A stretch of DNA of 17,859 bases from Streptomyces sp. NRRL WC-3549 (lineage in GTDB: Bacteria > Actinomycetota > Actinomycetes > Streptomycetales > Streptomycetaceae), in NCBI RefSeq assembly GCF_000721935.1, contig NZ_KL585396.1, positions 1 to 17,859 on the forward strand, given 5' to 3'. The translations under genes and the position numbers were made by a program. The notes beneath the pieces are model-generated. The model made no database searches, was not told the DNA's origin, and was given only the letters and a program-made list of their open reading frames with translations. Each line of letters opens with the position of its first letter. Within the stretch, counting starts at the first letter, position 1. Of the stretch, positions 1 to 7,048 are shown piece after piece.

Positions 1-17
1 CAGGACACCACAGGACC

Positions 18-47
18 GAGGCGGCGCCGGACTCCCGGCGCCGCCTC
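18..47 (-). terminator. Hairpin terminator of the cupin gene
   Basis: A perfect 13-bp inverted repeat (arm GAGGCGGCGCCGG at 18-30, its complement at 35-47) closes on a four-base loop, ACTC. Its inner edge overlaps the TGA stop of the minus-strand cupin gene. No T-run follows in the minus direction, which is common for actinomycete terminators. The position right at the end of a gene makes a terminator the best reading. Confidence 0.7.
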
Positions 48-450
48 ACCCCATCTGGTCGGCCGCCGACAGATGCTCCACCGTCACACCCGTCTCGGTG
101 AACGTCCGGGTCACCGTGCCCGAGGTGTAGACCCAGAGGATGCGCAGGGGCGTGTCGCCCACGTTCCGGAAGAGGTGCGGCAGGGGGGAGGGGATGTACG
201 TGGTGTCGAAGCGCTCCAGGCGGGTCACCTCGCCTCCCACCAGTACCTCGGCCTCCCCCTCCAGGACCGTCACGTGCTCGTCGCAGTTGTGCGAGTGCAT
301 CGGCGCCCCGGAACCCACCGGATACACGCTCATTCCGCTGGTGATCAGGTTCTCGCCTTTCGCGGCCTGAGTCGTGACCAGGGGAGTGGTCACGACGGAG
401 CCTCCCCGGTCCAGCAGTCGGACGGCGGCGGCCTTGATGACGACGGTCAT
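46..450 (-). CDS. Small cupin-domain protein
   Basis: A 134-residue single-domain cupin. Both cupin motifs are visible: the first carries His52, His54 and Glu58 (HSHNCDE), and the second carries His92 in [10 protein letters not shown]. Together these form the usual 3-His/1-Glu metal site, so a bound metal is likely. Small cupins of this kind are dioxygenases, isomerases or ligand-binding proteins, and the sequence does not decide which. I chose the ATG at 448-450 because the cupin fold begins there; the reading frame stays open further upstream, but that stretch is low-complexity and lies in the intergenic region. The gene is divergent from the plus-strand transporter operon, and a shared dyad at 524-541 lies between them. 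It may act on an intermediate of the neighbouring catabolic genes, but that is inference. Confidence 0.85.
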   Translation of the reverse strand: MTVVIKAAAVRLLDRGGSVVTTPLVTTQAAKGENLITSGMSVYPVGSGAPMHSHNCDEHVTVLEGEAEVLVGGEVTRLERFDTTYIPSPLPHLFRNVGDTPLRILWVYTSGTVTRTFTETGVTVEHLSAADQMG

Positions 451-483
451 GCGAAATCCCTCTCGACGTCGGTGCGTCGTCCG

Positions 484-489
484 ACGGTA
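484..489 (-). promoter_or_regulatory. Possible -10 element for the cupin gene
   Basis: On the minus strand the hexamer TACCGT (489 down to 484) fits TAnnnT and lies 35 bp from the edge of the dyad at 524-541. No convincing -35 is present, as expected for an activator-dependent promoter. The call rests mainly on the similar spacing seen at other dyad sites in the window. Confidence 0.25.
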
Positions 490-523
490 GGTCCCGGGAC
501 CACGTATCGAGGGGCGTCCGGCG

Positions 524-541
524 TGCAGTTTTACCTTGCGT
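524..541. promoter_or_regulatory. Candidate operator, dyad copy 1 (cupin / transporter divergent region)
   Basis: Read on the minus strand this site is ACGCAAGGTAAAACTGCA, fitting the pattern RCGCAAS-N6-YTGCR shared with sites at 5963, 12482 and 15320. It lies between the divergent cupin and CMD/transporter genes, with TAnnnT hexamers 33-35 bp away on both sides. It is the least symmetrical of the four copies. The binding protein is unknown; the LysR regulator at 5016 is the only regulator in view. Confidence 0.45.
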
Positions 542-573
542 TCCGGGAGGGGTGAGCCCCGGCGACTCGGGGG

Positions 574-579
574 TACGGT
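574..579 (+). promoter_or_regulatory. Possible -10 element for the CMD/transporter operon
   Basis: TACGGT fits TAnnnT and lies 33 bp downstream of the dyad at 524-541, almost mirroring the TACCGT on the other strand. There is no good -35. A start near 586 would leave a leader of about 50 bases before the ATG at 638. It would also remove most of the left arm of the inverted repeat at 578-633 from the RNA. Confidence 0.3.
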
Positions 580-633
580 CGGCTGCCATTGCACGGTCGA
601 ACCGCCCGTGCCACCGGATGAGAGGCAGCCGAC
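578..633 (+). promoter_or_regulatory. Nested inverted repeats just before the CMD start codon
   Basis: A perfect 10-bp inverted repeat (GTCGGCTGCC at 578-587, GGCAGCCGAC at 624-633) encloses a second perfect 6-bp one (GCACGG at 591-596, CCGTGC at 606-611). The right outer arm starts inside the likely ribosome site AGAGG (621-625) and ends four bases before the ATG. If transcription starts upstream of 578, the RNA could fold and mask the ribosome site. If it starts near 586, the repeat could instead be a DNA operator. Hairpins arise easily in GC-rich DNA, so function is unproven. Confidence 0.4.
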
Positions 634-637
634 GCCC

Positions 638-1231
638 ATGAGACTCCCCGTACTCGCCGCCGAAGAGATGAACGACCGGCAGCGCGAACTCCACGCCAGG
701 ATCACAGCACGCCGCGGCGGCGTACGCGGACCTTTCCGGGTATGGCTGCAGAGCCCCGAGCTGTGCGAGCGGGTCGAATCACTCGGCGCCTTCGTGCGTT
801 TCGAGTCGAGTCTTCCGAAGCGCCTGCGGGAACTGACCCTGCTGATGGCCGCACGCCATTTCGACGCTCAGTACTCCTGGAACGCACACGTGGCCGCCGC
901 GGTCGAGGCCGGCGTTCCCGAAAAGGCCGTCGAGGCCATCGCCGAGCGGCGGACACCCGAATTCACCGACGAGGCGGACACCGCGTTCTACGCGTTCTGC
1001 GAGGAACTGCTGCGGACCCACTTCGTCTCGGACGACACCTTCGCCCGCGCGCATGCCCACTTCGGCTCGCAGGCCCTGGTCGACGCCATCGGGTCCCTGG
1101 GCAACTTCACGATGCTCGGCATGTGCCTGAACGCCTTCCAGGTCGACCTCCAGGCCGACCGCGAGCCCCCGTTCCCCGACATCCGCGGCTTCGCGCGCGT
1201 CAGCGGTGACGGGGACCGGTCGCAGCCGTGA
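638..1231 (+). CDS. Carboxymuconolactone decarboxylase (CMD) family protein
   Basis: A 197-residue all-helical protein of the CMD/AhpD-like superfamily. The recognisable core is [20 protein letters not shown] followed by [12 protein letters not shown], about residues 68-100. It lacks the CxxC pair of AhpD-type peroxidase partners and instead has the W-N-A-H arrangement of decarboxylase-like members. Family members decarboxylate 4-carboxymuconolactone in the beta-ketoadipate pathway, but many have unknown reactions, so the substrate is not assigned. The ATG at 638 follows AGAGG at 621-625. It is the first gene of the plus-strand operon leading into the ABC importer, 38 bp from the preferred ATPase start, and shares a divergent regulatory region with the cupin. 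Co-transcription with a transporter and nearby ring-cleavage genes suggests a role in aromatic or lactone catabolism. Confidence 0.85.
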   Translation: MRLPVLAAEEMNDRQRELHARITARRGGVRGPFRVWLQSPELCERVESLGAFVRFESSLPKRLRELTLLMAARHFDAQYSWNAHVAAAVEAGVPEKAVEAIAERRTPEFTDEADTAFYAFCEELLRTHFVSDDTFARAHAHFGSQALVDAIGSLGNFTMLGMCLNAFQVDLQADREPPFPDIRGFARVSGDGDRSQP

Positions 1232-1269
1232 CAGCCCGCCCCCAGCCACGTACGGAAGGGAGTACGGCC

Positions 1270-2808
1270 GTGTCCGCCACGACCGCTCCGGGGACGACCC
1301 GCGCCGTGGACCGTCCGGTCCCGGAGCCGGTGGTCCGCGTCCGCGACCTCACCAAGCGCTTCGGCGGAGCCGTGGCTCTGCGGGGCGCCTCGCTGGACAT
1401 CCGCGCCGGTGAGGTCCACGCCCTGATGGGCATGAACGGCGCCGGGAAATCCACTCTGGTCCAGCTCCTCTCCGGGGCCCACCAAGGGGACGGCGGCACG
1501 ATCGAGATCGGCGGTACGCGCCACTCGGGACTCACCGCGCGCAGGGCGCGTCAGCTCGGCGTCTCCACCGTCCCGCAACGCCGCGAACTGGTGATGACAC
1601 TGACCGTGGCCGAGAACATCATGCTCGGGGACCTCCCCGCCGCACGCTCCGTGGTGTCGTGGAAGTCCGTCGAGCGCCAGGCCCGTCAGGCCCTGCTCGA
1701 CCTGGACATCGACATCGACGTGAAGCGCACCGCGGGCGGACTCACCGTCGCGGAGCAGACGATGGTGGAGGTGGCCCGCGAGGTACGGCGCGGCGGCAAG
1801 GTCCTGATCCTGGACGAACCCACGGCCTGCCTGGGCGCGGCGGCCGCCGAGCAGATCCGGACCCTGGTGCGCACCCTGCGTGACGAGGGTGTGGCCGTCG
1901 TCTACATCTCGCACTACATCGACGAGGTGCTGTCGATCGCGGACCACGTCACCGTGCTCCGGGACGGCTCCGTGGTGCACAGCGGCCCCGCCACCGAGAC
2001 GGACTCCGCCGGCCTGGTCCGCCACATGGTGGGCCGCGACGTGGTCTCCCGCCGGCCGGAACGCCCGGCACCCGCGCGGACCGTCGCGCTGTCCGTACGG
2101 GGCCTGTCCCACGGCCGCGACATCGCCGACTTCGGCGTCCAGGTCCGCAAGGGCGAGATCGTCGGCGTCCTCGGCCCGGCCGGGGACGCCCAGTCCCGGC
2201 TGTTCGATCTGCTGTCGGGCCGACTGCGCCCGGACACCGGGGAGATGGAGGTGGGCGGGGCCGCGGTGCCCTTCGGCGACGTCGCGCGCTCGCTGGCCGG
2301 CGGCCTGCGCTGCGTCACCGGGGACCGCCGTGCGCTCGGCCTGATCCCCGGGCTCACTGTGGACGAGAACATCATGCTGGTCACCGACCGGCTCGGCCGG
2401 CGGCGGTTGCAGCGCTGGGCCGACATGACCCGCCGCGCGGCCCCGCGCCGAGAGGCCTACGGGGTGGTCTCCCTGACCCCCAACCCGGTGGTGGCCGGCC
2501 TCTCCGGCGGCAACCAGCAGAAGGTCCTGCTCGCCAAGTGGCTGGAGACGTCACCGGTCGCCTGCTTCCTCGAAGACCCCACCAACGGCGTCGACGTGTC
2601 GGCGATGGCCGACATCCACGAGCTGATCGACGCACTCGCCTCCCGGGGCGTGGCCGTCCTGCTCGCCTCCTCGTCCGCCGAAGAGGTCATGCGCCTGTCC
2701 GACCGCGTGATCGTCGTCAGCGCCGGCCGTGTGGTCGCCGAGCACGACGTCAGCGCCATCACCCGCGACGAACTCGTCGCCACCGCCCTCGGAGGACAAC
2801 CCCGATGA
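1270..2808 (+). CDS. CUT2-family ABC importer, two-domain ATPase
   Basis: A 512-residue fused ATPase of the RbsA/XylG/MglA type that powers uptake from the cytoplasmic side. Domain 1 has Walker A GMNGAGKST (54-62), a signature-like LTVAEQ (158-163), Walker B LILDEP (179-184) and an H-loop in ISHYIDEV. Domain 2 has a badly degenerate Walker A (GPAGDAQSR, 302-310, no lysine), a clean LSGGNQQ signature (411-417) and an altered Walker B, FLEDPTNGVD. There Glu435-Asp436 replace the usual Asp-Glu. One competent ATP site (domain 1 Walker A with domain 2 signature) is therefore expected. I prefer the GTG at 1270, preceded by GGAAGGGAG with 6-7 bases of spacing. A GTG at 1228 overlapping the CMD stop (GTGA) is the alternative and would add 14 residues. 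The stop overlaps the permease start by four bases. Confidence 0.93.
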   Translation: MSATTAPGTTRAVDRPVPEPVVRVRDLTKRFGGAVALRGASLDIRAGEVHALMGMNGAGKSTLVQLLSGAHQGDGGTIEIGGTRHSGLTARRARQLGVSTVPQRRELVMTLTVAENIMLGDLPAARSVVSWKSVERQARQALLDLDIDIDVKRTAGGLTVAEQTMVEVAREVRRGGKVLILDEPTACLGAAAAEQIRTLVRTLRDEGVAVVYISHYIDEVLSIADHVTVLRDGSVVHSGPATETDSAGLVRHMVGRDVVSRRPERPAPARTVALSVRGLSHGRDIADFGVQVRKGEIVGVLGPAGDAQSRLFDLLSGRLRPDTGEMEVGGAAVPFGDVARSLAGGLRCVTGDRRALGLIPGLTVDENIMLVTDRLGRRRLQRWADMTRRAAPRREAYGVVSLTPNPVVAGLSGGNQQKVLLAKWLETSPVACFLEDPTNGVDVSAMADIHELIDALASRGVAVLLASSSAEEVMRLSDRVIVVSAGRVVAEHDVSAITRDELVATALGGQPR

Positions 2809-3815
2809 GCCTCACCGCTCCGCCGGAGACACCCGGAACCAAGAGCCCCACGCACGCCACCCGGACGGCGGGGCCCTTCCGCGCACTCACCGGCGTCCCG
2901 CACGCCGGCCTGATAGCCGTACTCGTCGTCGTCATCGTGTTCGCCGGGGTGCAGACCGACTCGTTCGCCACCTCCACCAACCTGGTCAACGTCCTGCGGC
3001 AGGTGAGCGTCGTCGCCGTCCTGGCCGCCGGGCTCACCCTGCTGATGACGGCCGGGGGCATGGACTTCTCGATGGGCAGCAACGCGGCGGTCACCACCGC
3101 CGTCGCCGCCCAGTTCCTCGCGGACGGCCGCTCCACCGCCTTCACGGTGATCGTGTCACTGGTGCTGGCCACCGCCATCGGTCTCGTCAACGGCCTCGTC
3201 GTGACCTACACGAACGTGGCGCCCTTCGTGGCCACCCTCGCCACCGCCACCCTCCTGGACGGCGTCGCCCTCCTGGTGCTCAACGGGCTCAGCGTCTCCA
3301 TCGGGGACCACCTGTCCGCGCTCGGCACCGGGAAGACGCTCGGCCTGCCGAACCTGCTGATCGTGGCGATCCTGGTACTCCTCGTCGTCGGCCTCGTCAT
3401 GAAGTTCACCGTCTTCGGCCGCGACGCCTTCGCCATCGGCGGCAACGAACACGTCGCCCGTCTCAGTGGCATCGACGTCAACCGGCAGAAGCTGGTGCTC
3501 TACGGCCTGGCCGGCGCACTGTCCGGCCTCGCCGGGCTGATGCTGCTGTCACGGCTCGGGGCGAGCAGCCCCGGTACCGGCGGCCTCCAGCTCCAGCTCA
3601 CCGCGGTCGCCTCGGTCGTGATCGGCGGCACCATGCTGGCCGGCGGCTTCGGCACCGTCATCGGCACCTGTCTCGGCGTGGTGCTCCTCGGAGTGGTGGC
3701 CAACGCCCTCAACCTCCTCCAGGTGTCCAGCTACTTCCAGCAGATCTCCGTGGGCGCCGTCCTCCTCGTCGCCGCGATCGCCAACCAGCTCCACAAGAAG
3801 TCCTCCCCGCACTGA
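2805..3815 (+). CDS. CUT2-family ABC importer, permease
   Basis: A 336-residue membrane protein of the RbsC/AraH type (BPD_transp_2). A polar N-terminus of about 33 residues is followed by roughly eight to ten hydrophobic segments, clear ones at about 35-50, 66-82, 113-134, 140-160, 182-199, 231-249, 284-303 and 314-328. The family-typical loop GGMDFSMGSNAA (84-95) corresponds to the GGIDLSVGS segment of ribose permeases, and the cytoplasmic coupling region FGRDAFAIGGNEHVARLSGI (204-223) is well kept. It should form the channel with the ATPase above and receive solute from the lipoprotein below. The ATG overlaps the ATPase stop (ATGA), and GGAGG at 2791-2795 serves as ribosome site. Substrate class (pentose, other polyol or something unusual) cannot be read from the permease. 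Confidence 0.93.
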   Translation: MSLTAPPETPGTKSPTHATRTAGPFRALTGVPHAGLIAVLVVVIVFAGVQTDSFATSTNLVNVLRQVSVVAVLAAGLTLLMTAGGMDFSMGSNAAVTTAVAAQFLADGRSTAFTVIVSLVLATAIGLVNGLVVTYTNVAPFVATLATATLLDGVALLVLNGLSVSIGDHLSALGTGKTLGLPNLLIVAILVLLVVGLVMKFTVFGRDAFAIGGNEHVARLSGIDVNRQKLVLYGLAGALSGLAGLMLLSRLGASSPGTGGLQLQLTAVASVVIGGTMLAGGFGTVIGTCLGVVLLGVVANALNLLQVSSYFQQISVGAVLLVAAIANQLHKKSSPH

Positions 3816-3859
3816 CCGCCGCCCGTCCCCCCCGCCCGTACCGTTGGAAAGGCCCTTCC

Positions 3860-4813
3860 ATGAATCTCTCCGCTCGCACCCGCAGAGCCACCGCCGCCTC
3901 TGCCGCCGCCGCACTCGCCCTCGTACTGAGCGGCTGCGGCGCCGGCTCCGGCGACGGGGCGGTCTCGCTCGGCTTCGTCAACGGCGGCGACACCGAGTTC
4001 CACACCTGTCTCCAGGCGTCCGTGAAGGAGACCGCCGAGGCGAAGAAGGCCAAGATCTTCACGGCCAACTCCCACCAGAACCCGGGTACGGAGCTGTCCA
4101 ACATCGAGGACATGATCTCCCGCAACGTCGACGCGCTCATCGTGCAGACCGTCAACGTCGACGCGCTCAAGGGCGACATCGCCAAGGCCAGGAGCGCGGA
4201 CATACCCATCTTCCTGACGTCCGTCGTGACCGACGACCCCAGCGACATCCTCGGCGCGGTGGTGGTCGACCTCAAGCAGGTCGGCGAGCTCGACGCCGGC
4301 TTCGTGGAGAAGGACGCCGCGGGCTCGTCCGTCGAGGTCGGAGTGATCGCGGGCGCGCCCGGTGCCGCCTCCGACCTGCTGGTCAACGGCTTCACCAAGG
4401 CCCTCCCGGACAACGCGAAGGTGGTCGCCAACCAGCCGGGCATGTTCAACGCCGCCAAGGCCCAGGACGTCGCCGAGAACATGATCCAGGCCCACCCGAA
4501 GATGACGTACGCCTTCGTGGCGAACGAGGAGATGGCATTCGGCGCGCTCAAGGCCTTCCAAGCGGCCCAGGCCGATGTGAAGATCGTGACGGTCAACGGA
4601 ACCGACGAGGGCCTGGCCGCGGTCAAGGACGGGCGCTTCGCCGCGACCGTCGCCAACTCCGCCATGACCACCGGGAAGATCGCCGTCACCAACACGCTCA
4701 AACTGCTCGACGAGAAGAAGACGGACAAGATCGCCATGACGCCGATCAGCCTCATCACCGCCGACAACGTCAACAGCGCCCCGCAGTACTGCTCAGTGAA
4801 GAAGAAGTCCTGA
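3860..4813 (+). CDS. CUT2-family substrate-binding lipoprotein
   Basis: A 317-residue periplasmic-binding-protein-like lipoprotein (RbsB-type, Peripla_BP_4). Residues 1-25 form a lipoprotein signal with a basic start, an Ala/Leu core and the lipobox LSGC (Cys26). The mature protein begins with a strand SLGFVNGGDTEFH, and the typical inter-domain sequence VDALIVQTVNVDAL and later AFVANEEMAFGALKAF are visible. The usual aspartate of the sugar-binding VxANDxxA segment is Glu here, and the following loop is VNGTDEG rather than VGFDG. The ligand may therefore not be a common sugar. GGAAAGG at 3846-3852 precedes the ATG, and the gene lies 44 bp after the permease, completing the importer. Linkage to ring-cleavage genes suggests it captures the pathway substrate (inference). 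Confidence 0.92.
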   Translation: MNLSARTRRATAASAAAALALVLSGCGAGSGDGAVSLGFVNGGDTEFHTCLQASVKETAEAKKAKIFTANSHQNPGTELSNIEDMISRNVDALIVQTVNVDALKGDIAKARSADIPIFLTSVVTDDPSDILGAVVVDLKQVGELDAGFVEKDAAGSSVEVGVIAGAPGAASDLLVNGFTKALPDNAKVVANQPGMFNAAKAQDVAENMIQAHPKMTYAFVANEEMAFGALKAFQAAQADVKIVTVNGTDEGLAAVKDGRFAATVANSAMTTGKIAVTNTLKLLDEKKTDKIAMTPISLITADNVNSAPQYCSVKKKS

Positions 4814-4970
4814 CACCCGGGCTCCACCCGCTCGCCACCGCTCCGCACCCCTCGCGCTCCTCTTCGACCGCGAACCCACCCCGTCACCCGCACGTATCCG
4901 GGCCCGGGCCCCACCCCGGCACCCCATCCCACCCGCACGGGCCCCCACGCTCAACCGCACCAACCACACC
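4814..4970 (+). other. C-rich, G-poor intergenic leader before lysR
   Basis: The stretch between the importer operon and the LysR gene holds no convincing gene. Its RNA is strikingly C-rich: at 4921-4970 there are 30 C and only 6 G in 50 bases. Such unstructured C-rich, G-poor RNA is the kind of segment Rho loads onto, and it is followed by the hairpin at 4971-5000. A Rho-dependent end to the importer operon is possible but unproven. I see no clear promoter for lysR here. Confidence 0.35.
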
Positions 4971-5000
4971 TGCGCGGCCGAACGCGCCTTCGGCCGTGCA
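4971..5000 (+). terminator. Strong stem-loop between the importer operon and lysR
   Basis: A 12-bp stem with one G-U pair: TGCGCGGCCGAA at 4971-4982 pairs with TTCGGCCGTGCA at 4989-5000 around a six-base loop. It sits 6 bases before the GGAGGAA ribosome site of lysR. No T-run follows. It may end importer transcription or attenuate read-through into lysR; which of the two cannot be told from sequence. Confidence 0.5.
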
Positions 5001-5015
5001 GGGGCCGGAGGAACC

Positions 5016-5927
5016 ATGGACCGTCTGCTTCTCATGCGCAGCTTTGTGACCGTCGCCCGCATCGGCAGCTTCAGCGGAGCGGCCAAGCAACTCAGCTCCT
5101 CGGGGTCGCTCGTCTCGCGCCACGTCGCCGAGCTGGAGCGGCAGATCGGTGTGCGGCTGGTCAACCGCACGGCCCGCTCCGTCAGTCTGACGGAGCCCGG
5201 CCGGCGGTACGCGGAGTTCGCCGGGCGCATCCTCGAGGAGATCGAGGCGGAGGACGCCACCCTGGCCCGGCGGCACGACCGGGCGGAGGGCACGCTCAGC
5301 ATCATCTGTCCCAAGTGGATCGGCAGCCTGGACCTCGGGGACGCCATCGCGGCCTTCTCGGCCGCCCACCCGAAGATCGTGATGCGCTTCGAGCTGGGCG
5401 GCATGTCGGACCGGACCTACGACTTCCTCGACAGCGGCTTCGACATCGCCTTCCACACCCGGGACCTGCGGGACTCCAGCGTCCGGCTCAAGAAGGTCTC
5501 CTCGTTGCCGTTCGTCCTGTGCGCGTCCCAGGAGTACCTGGAGCGGCACGGCACCCTCGGCCACCCCAACGACATCGCGGCCCATGACTGCCTGGTCCAC
5601 GTGAACGACCCGGTCTGGCGGATCGGCCACGGCCACGCCAGCACCCTGCACAAGATCCGCAACGTGGCCTTCTCGTCCAACTCCTACATCGCCCTGCAGA
5701 AGGCCGCCGTACACGGGCGGGGCATCGCCCTGCTTCCGCAGCGGTCCGCCTACGACGACCTGGTGTCCGGAGCCCTCCAGGTCCTCCTGCCCGAACTGGC
5801 CGTGCCCGACCGGCCCCTCTACGCGATCTACGGGCCCGGACAGGACACCCCGCGCAAGGTCACCGTATTCCTGGACTTTCTCACCCAGTGGTTCTCCGGA
5901 AACCCCATCCCCGCGATCACCCGGTGA
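5016..5927 (+). CDS. LysR-family transcriptional regulator
   Basis: A 303-residue, full-length LysR-type protein. The N-terminal winged helix-turn-helix is typical: MRSFVTVARIGSFSGAAKQL leads into the recognition helix SLVSRHVAELER (about 31-42) and the wing LVNRTARSVSLTEPGRRY. Residues from about 90 on form the two-lobed effector domain, with GFDIAFHTRDL and the late ALQKAAVHGRGIALLP segment. This sub-branch (SGSLVSRHV, GFDIAFHTR, HDCLVH) is widely used for local control of catabolic genes. A strong GGAGGAA (5007-5013) precedes the ATG. It lies in the same direction between the importer and the dioxygenase operon rather than divergent, which is less usual for LysR genes. It is the only regulator in the window and so the first candidate to bind the shared dyads, although these do not match the classical T-N11-A pattern. 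Confidence 0.93.
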   Translation: MDRLLLMRSFVTVARIGSFSGAAKQLSSSGSLVSRHVAELERQIGVRLVNRTARSVSLTEPGRRYAEFAGRILEEIEAEDATLARRHDRAEGTLSIICPKWIGSLDLGDAIAAFSAAHPKIVMRFELGGMSDRTYDFLDSGFDIAFHTRDLRDSSVRLKKVSSLPFVLCASQEYLERHGTLGHPNDIAAHDCLVHVNDPVWRIGHGHASTLHKIRNVAFSSNSYIALQKAAVHGRGIALLPQRSAYDDLVSGALQVLLPELAVPDRPLYAIYGPGQDTPRKVTVFLDFLTQWFSGNPIPAITR

Positions 5928-5962
5928 CGTGGAGCCGTAATTCCCTGTGCGTGTGACCGTGT

Positions 5963-5980
5963 GCGCAACGAATGGTTGCG
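5963..5980 (+). promoter_or_regulatory. Candidate operator, dyad copy 2 (dioxygenase operon)
   Basis: GCGCAACGAATGGTTGCG contains a perfect inverted repeat CGCAAC-GAATG-GTTGCG (5964-5980), the most symmetrical of the four copies. Its centre lies about 66 bp upstream of the start expected from the promoter at 6002-6031, the usual place for the recognition site of a LysR-type activator. It follows directly after the lysR gene. Confidence 0.6.
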
Positions 5981-6001
5981 ATGTCCGGGACGCCGCGCGT
6001 A

Positions 6002-6031
6002 TTGAGGCCCACAGGCCCGAAAAAATACGAT
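6002..6031 (+). promoter_or_regulatory. Probable promoter of the seven-gene catabolic operon
   Basis: TTGAGG (6002-6007) and TACGAT (6026-6031) are spaced by 18 bases and resemble the actinomycete housekeeping pattern TTGACR-N16-18-TAGRRT. Transcription would start near 6038, leaving a leader of about 50 bases before the dioxygenase ATG. An alternative TTGACC at 6043 lacks a -10 at a proper distance. Confidence 0.55.
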
Positions 6032-6087
6032 CAGCTCAGCCGTTGACCGTGCGGTTCCACCATAGAGGTCCGCGAAATGAGGAGTTC

Positions 6088-7011
6088 ATGGGAATTCAGA
6101 GAATCGAATCGGTGACCTACGGCGTCGACGCTCTCGACGAGTGCGTGCGCTTCTTCGAGGACTTCGGCCTCGCGCTCGTGGACCGTACCGGCGAACGGGC
6201 CTCGTTCGAGACGCTCGCGGGGCAGATCCTGCACCTCGACACCGCTCCTGACCCGTCGCTGCCCGAACCGCTGGAGGCGTCCCCCACCATCCGGGAAGTC
6301 GTCTGGGGCGTCGACACCACGGAGGCACTGGACGCGCTGGTGGCCGCCGTCGCCGCGGACCGGGCCGTCACCACCACCCCGGACGGCACCCACCACACGG
6401 TGGACGAGACGGGGTTCGGCGTCGGCCTGGCCCTGGCCCGGCCCCGCGAACTGCCCGTACCCGCAGTACGCCGGCCGAACGTCTCGGGCAGCGTGCGCCG
6501 CTGGAACGAATCGCTCGGCCCCGTCGGCCGGGTACGCCCGCTGCGCATGTGCCACGTCGCCCTGAACATCCCCAAGGAGGGCCAGGAGCGGGCCGTCGCC
6601 TTCTACACCGAGCGCCTCGGCTTCCGGGCCACCGACATCGTCAAGCCGATGGGCACCTTCATGCAGTGCGAGGGCGACGACGACCAGCACAACTTCCTGC
6701 TCTGCCACCGCCCCGACCGCGCCGGCGTCAACCACGTCTCCTACGAGGTCCCCGGCTTCGACGACGTCATCGAGGGCGGCAACCACATGATCGCCCAAGG
6801 ATGGACGGAGGCCCGCAGGCTCGGCCGGCACACCGTCGGCTCCAACGTCTTCCGGTTCATCCACGCCCCGTGCGGTGGACGCGTCGAATACGCGGCCGAC
6901 ATGGACCGGGTCGACGACTCCTACGAGACCCGCGTCCACGAGACGACACCGCCGCACCACATCTGGACCCTGCGCAGTTCCCGTGACACGGCCGGGAACA
7001 CCGCCTCCTGA
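6088..7011 (+). CDS. Two-domain extradiol (catechol 2,3-) dioxygenase, VOC superfamily
   Basis: A 307-residue type I extradiol dioxygenase built from two vicinal-oxygen-chelate (VOC) domains, about 1-140 and 150-290. The C-terminal domain keeps the 2-His-1-carboxylate iron site: His156 (CHVALNIP), His216 (NHVSYEVP) and Glu267 (GRVEYAADMD). The N-terminal domain has lost it, as is usual for this family. The expected reaction is oxygen-dependent cleavage of a catechol next to its hydroxyls to give a yellow semialdehyde; the catechol is unknown. Start: the ATG at 6088 begins the VOC fold and has GAGGAG at 6079-6084, only three bases away. The frame is open up to 5947, but those residues are not VOC-like and would cover the promoter. 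It is the first gene of a seven-gene operon; the next start is 37 bp downstream. Confidence 0.9.
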   Translation: MGIQRIESVTYGVDALDECVRFFEDFGLALVDRTGERASFETLAGQILHLDTAPDPSLPEPLEASPTIREVVWGVDTTEALDALVAAVAADRAVTTTPDGTHHTVDETGFGVGLALARPRELPVPAVRRPNVSGSVRRWNESLGPVGRVRPLRMCHVALNIPKEGQERAVAFYTERLGFRATDIVKPMGTFMQCEGDDDQHNFLLCHRPDRAGVNHVSYEVPGFDDVIEGGNHMIAQGWTEARRLGRHTVGSNVFRFIHAPCGGRVEYAADMDRVDDSYETRVHETTPPHHIWTLRSSRDTAGNTAS

Positions 7012-7048
7012 ACCCCCATCCGCCGAGCGTGAGAGGGCACACGCACCC

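Noticed and set aside
581..596. Half-site TTGCAC near 589 as another dyad copy
   Set aside because: No matching left half at the required spacing.
6043..6069. TTGACC at 6043 as the -35 of the dioxygenase operon
   Set aside because: No TAnnnT hexamer at 16-18 bases; the TTGAGG/TACGAT pair at 6002-6031 is better.
5947..6087. Possible N-terminal extension of the extradiol dioxygenase
   Set aside because: The extra 47 residues do not resemble a VOC domain and cover the operator and promoter; the ATG at 6088 has its own ribosome site.
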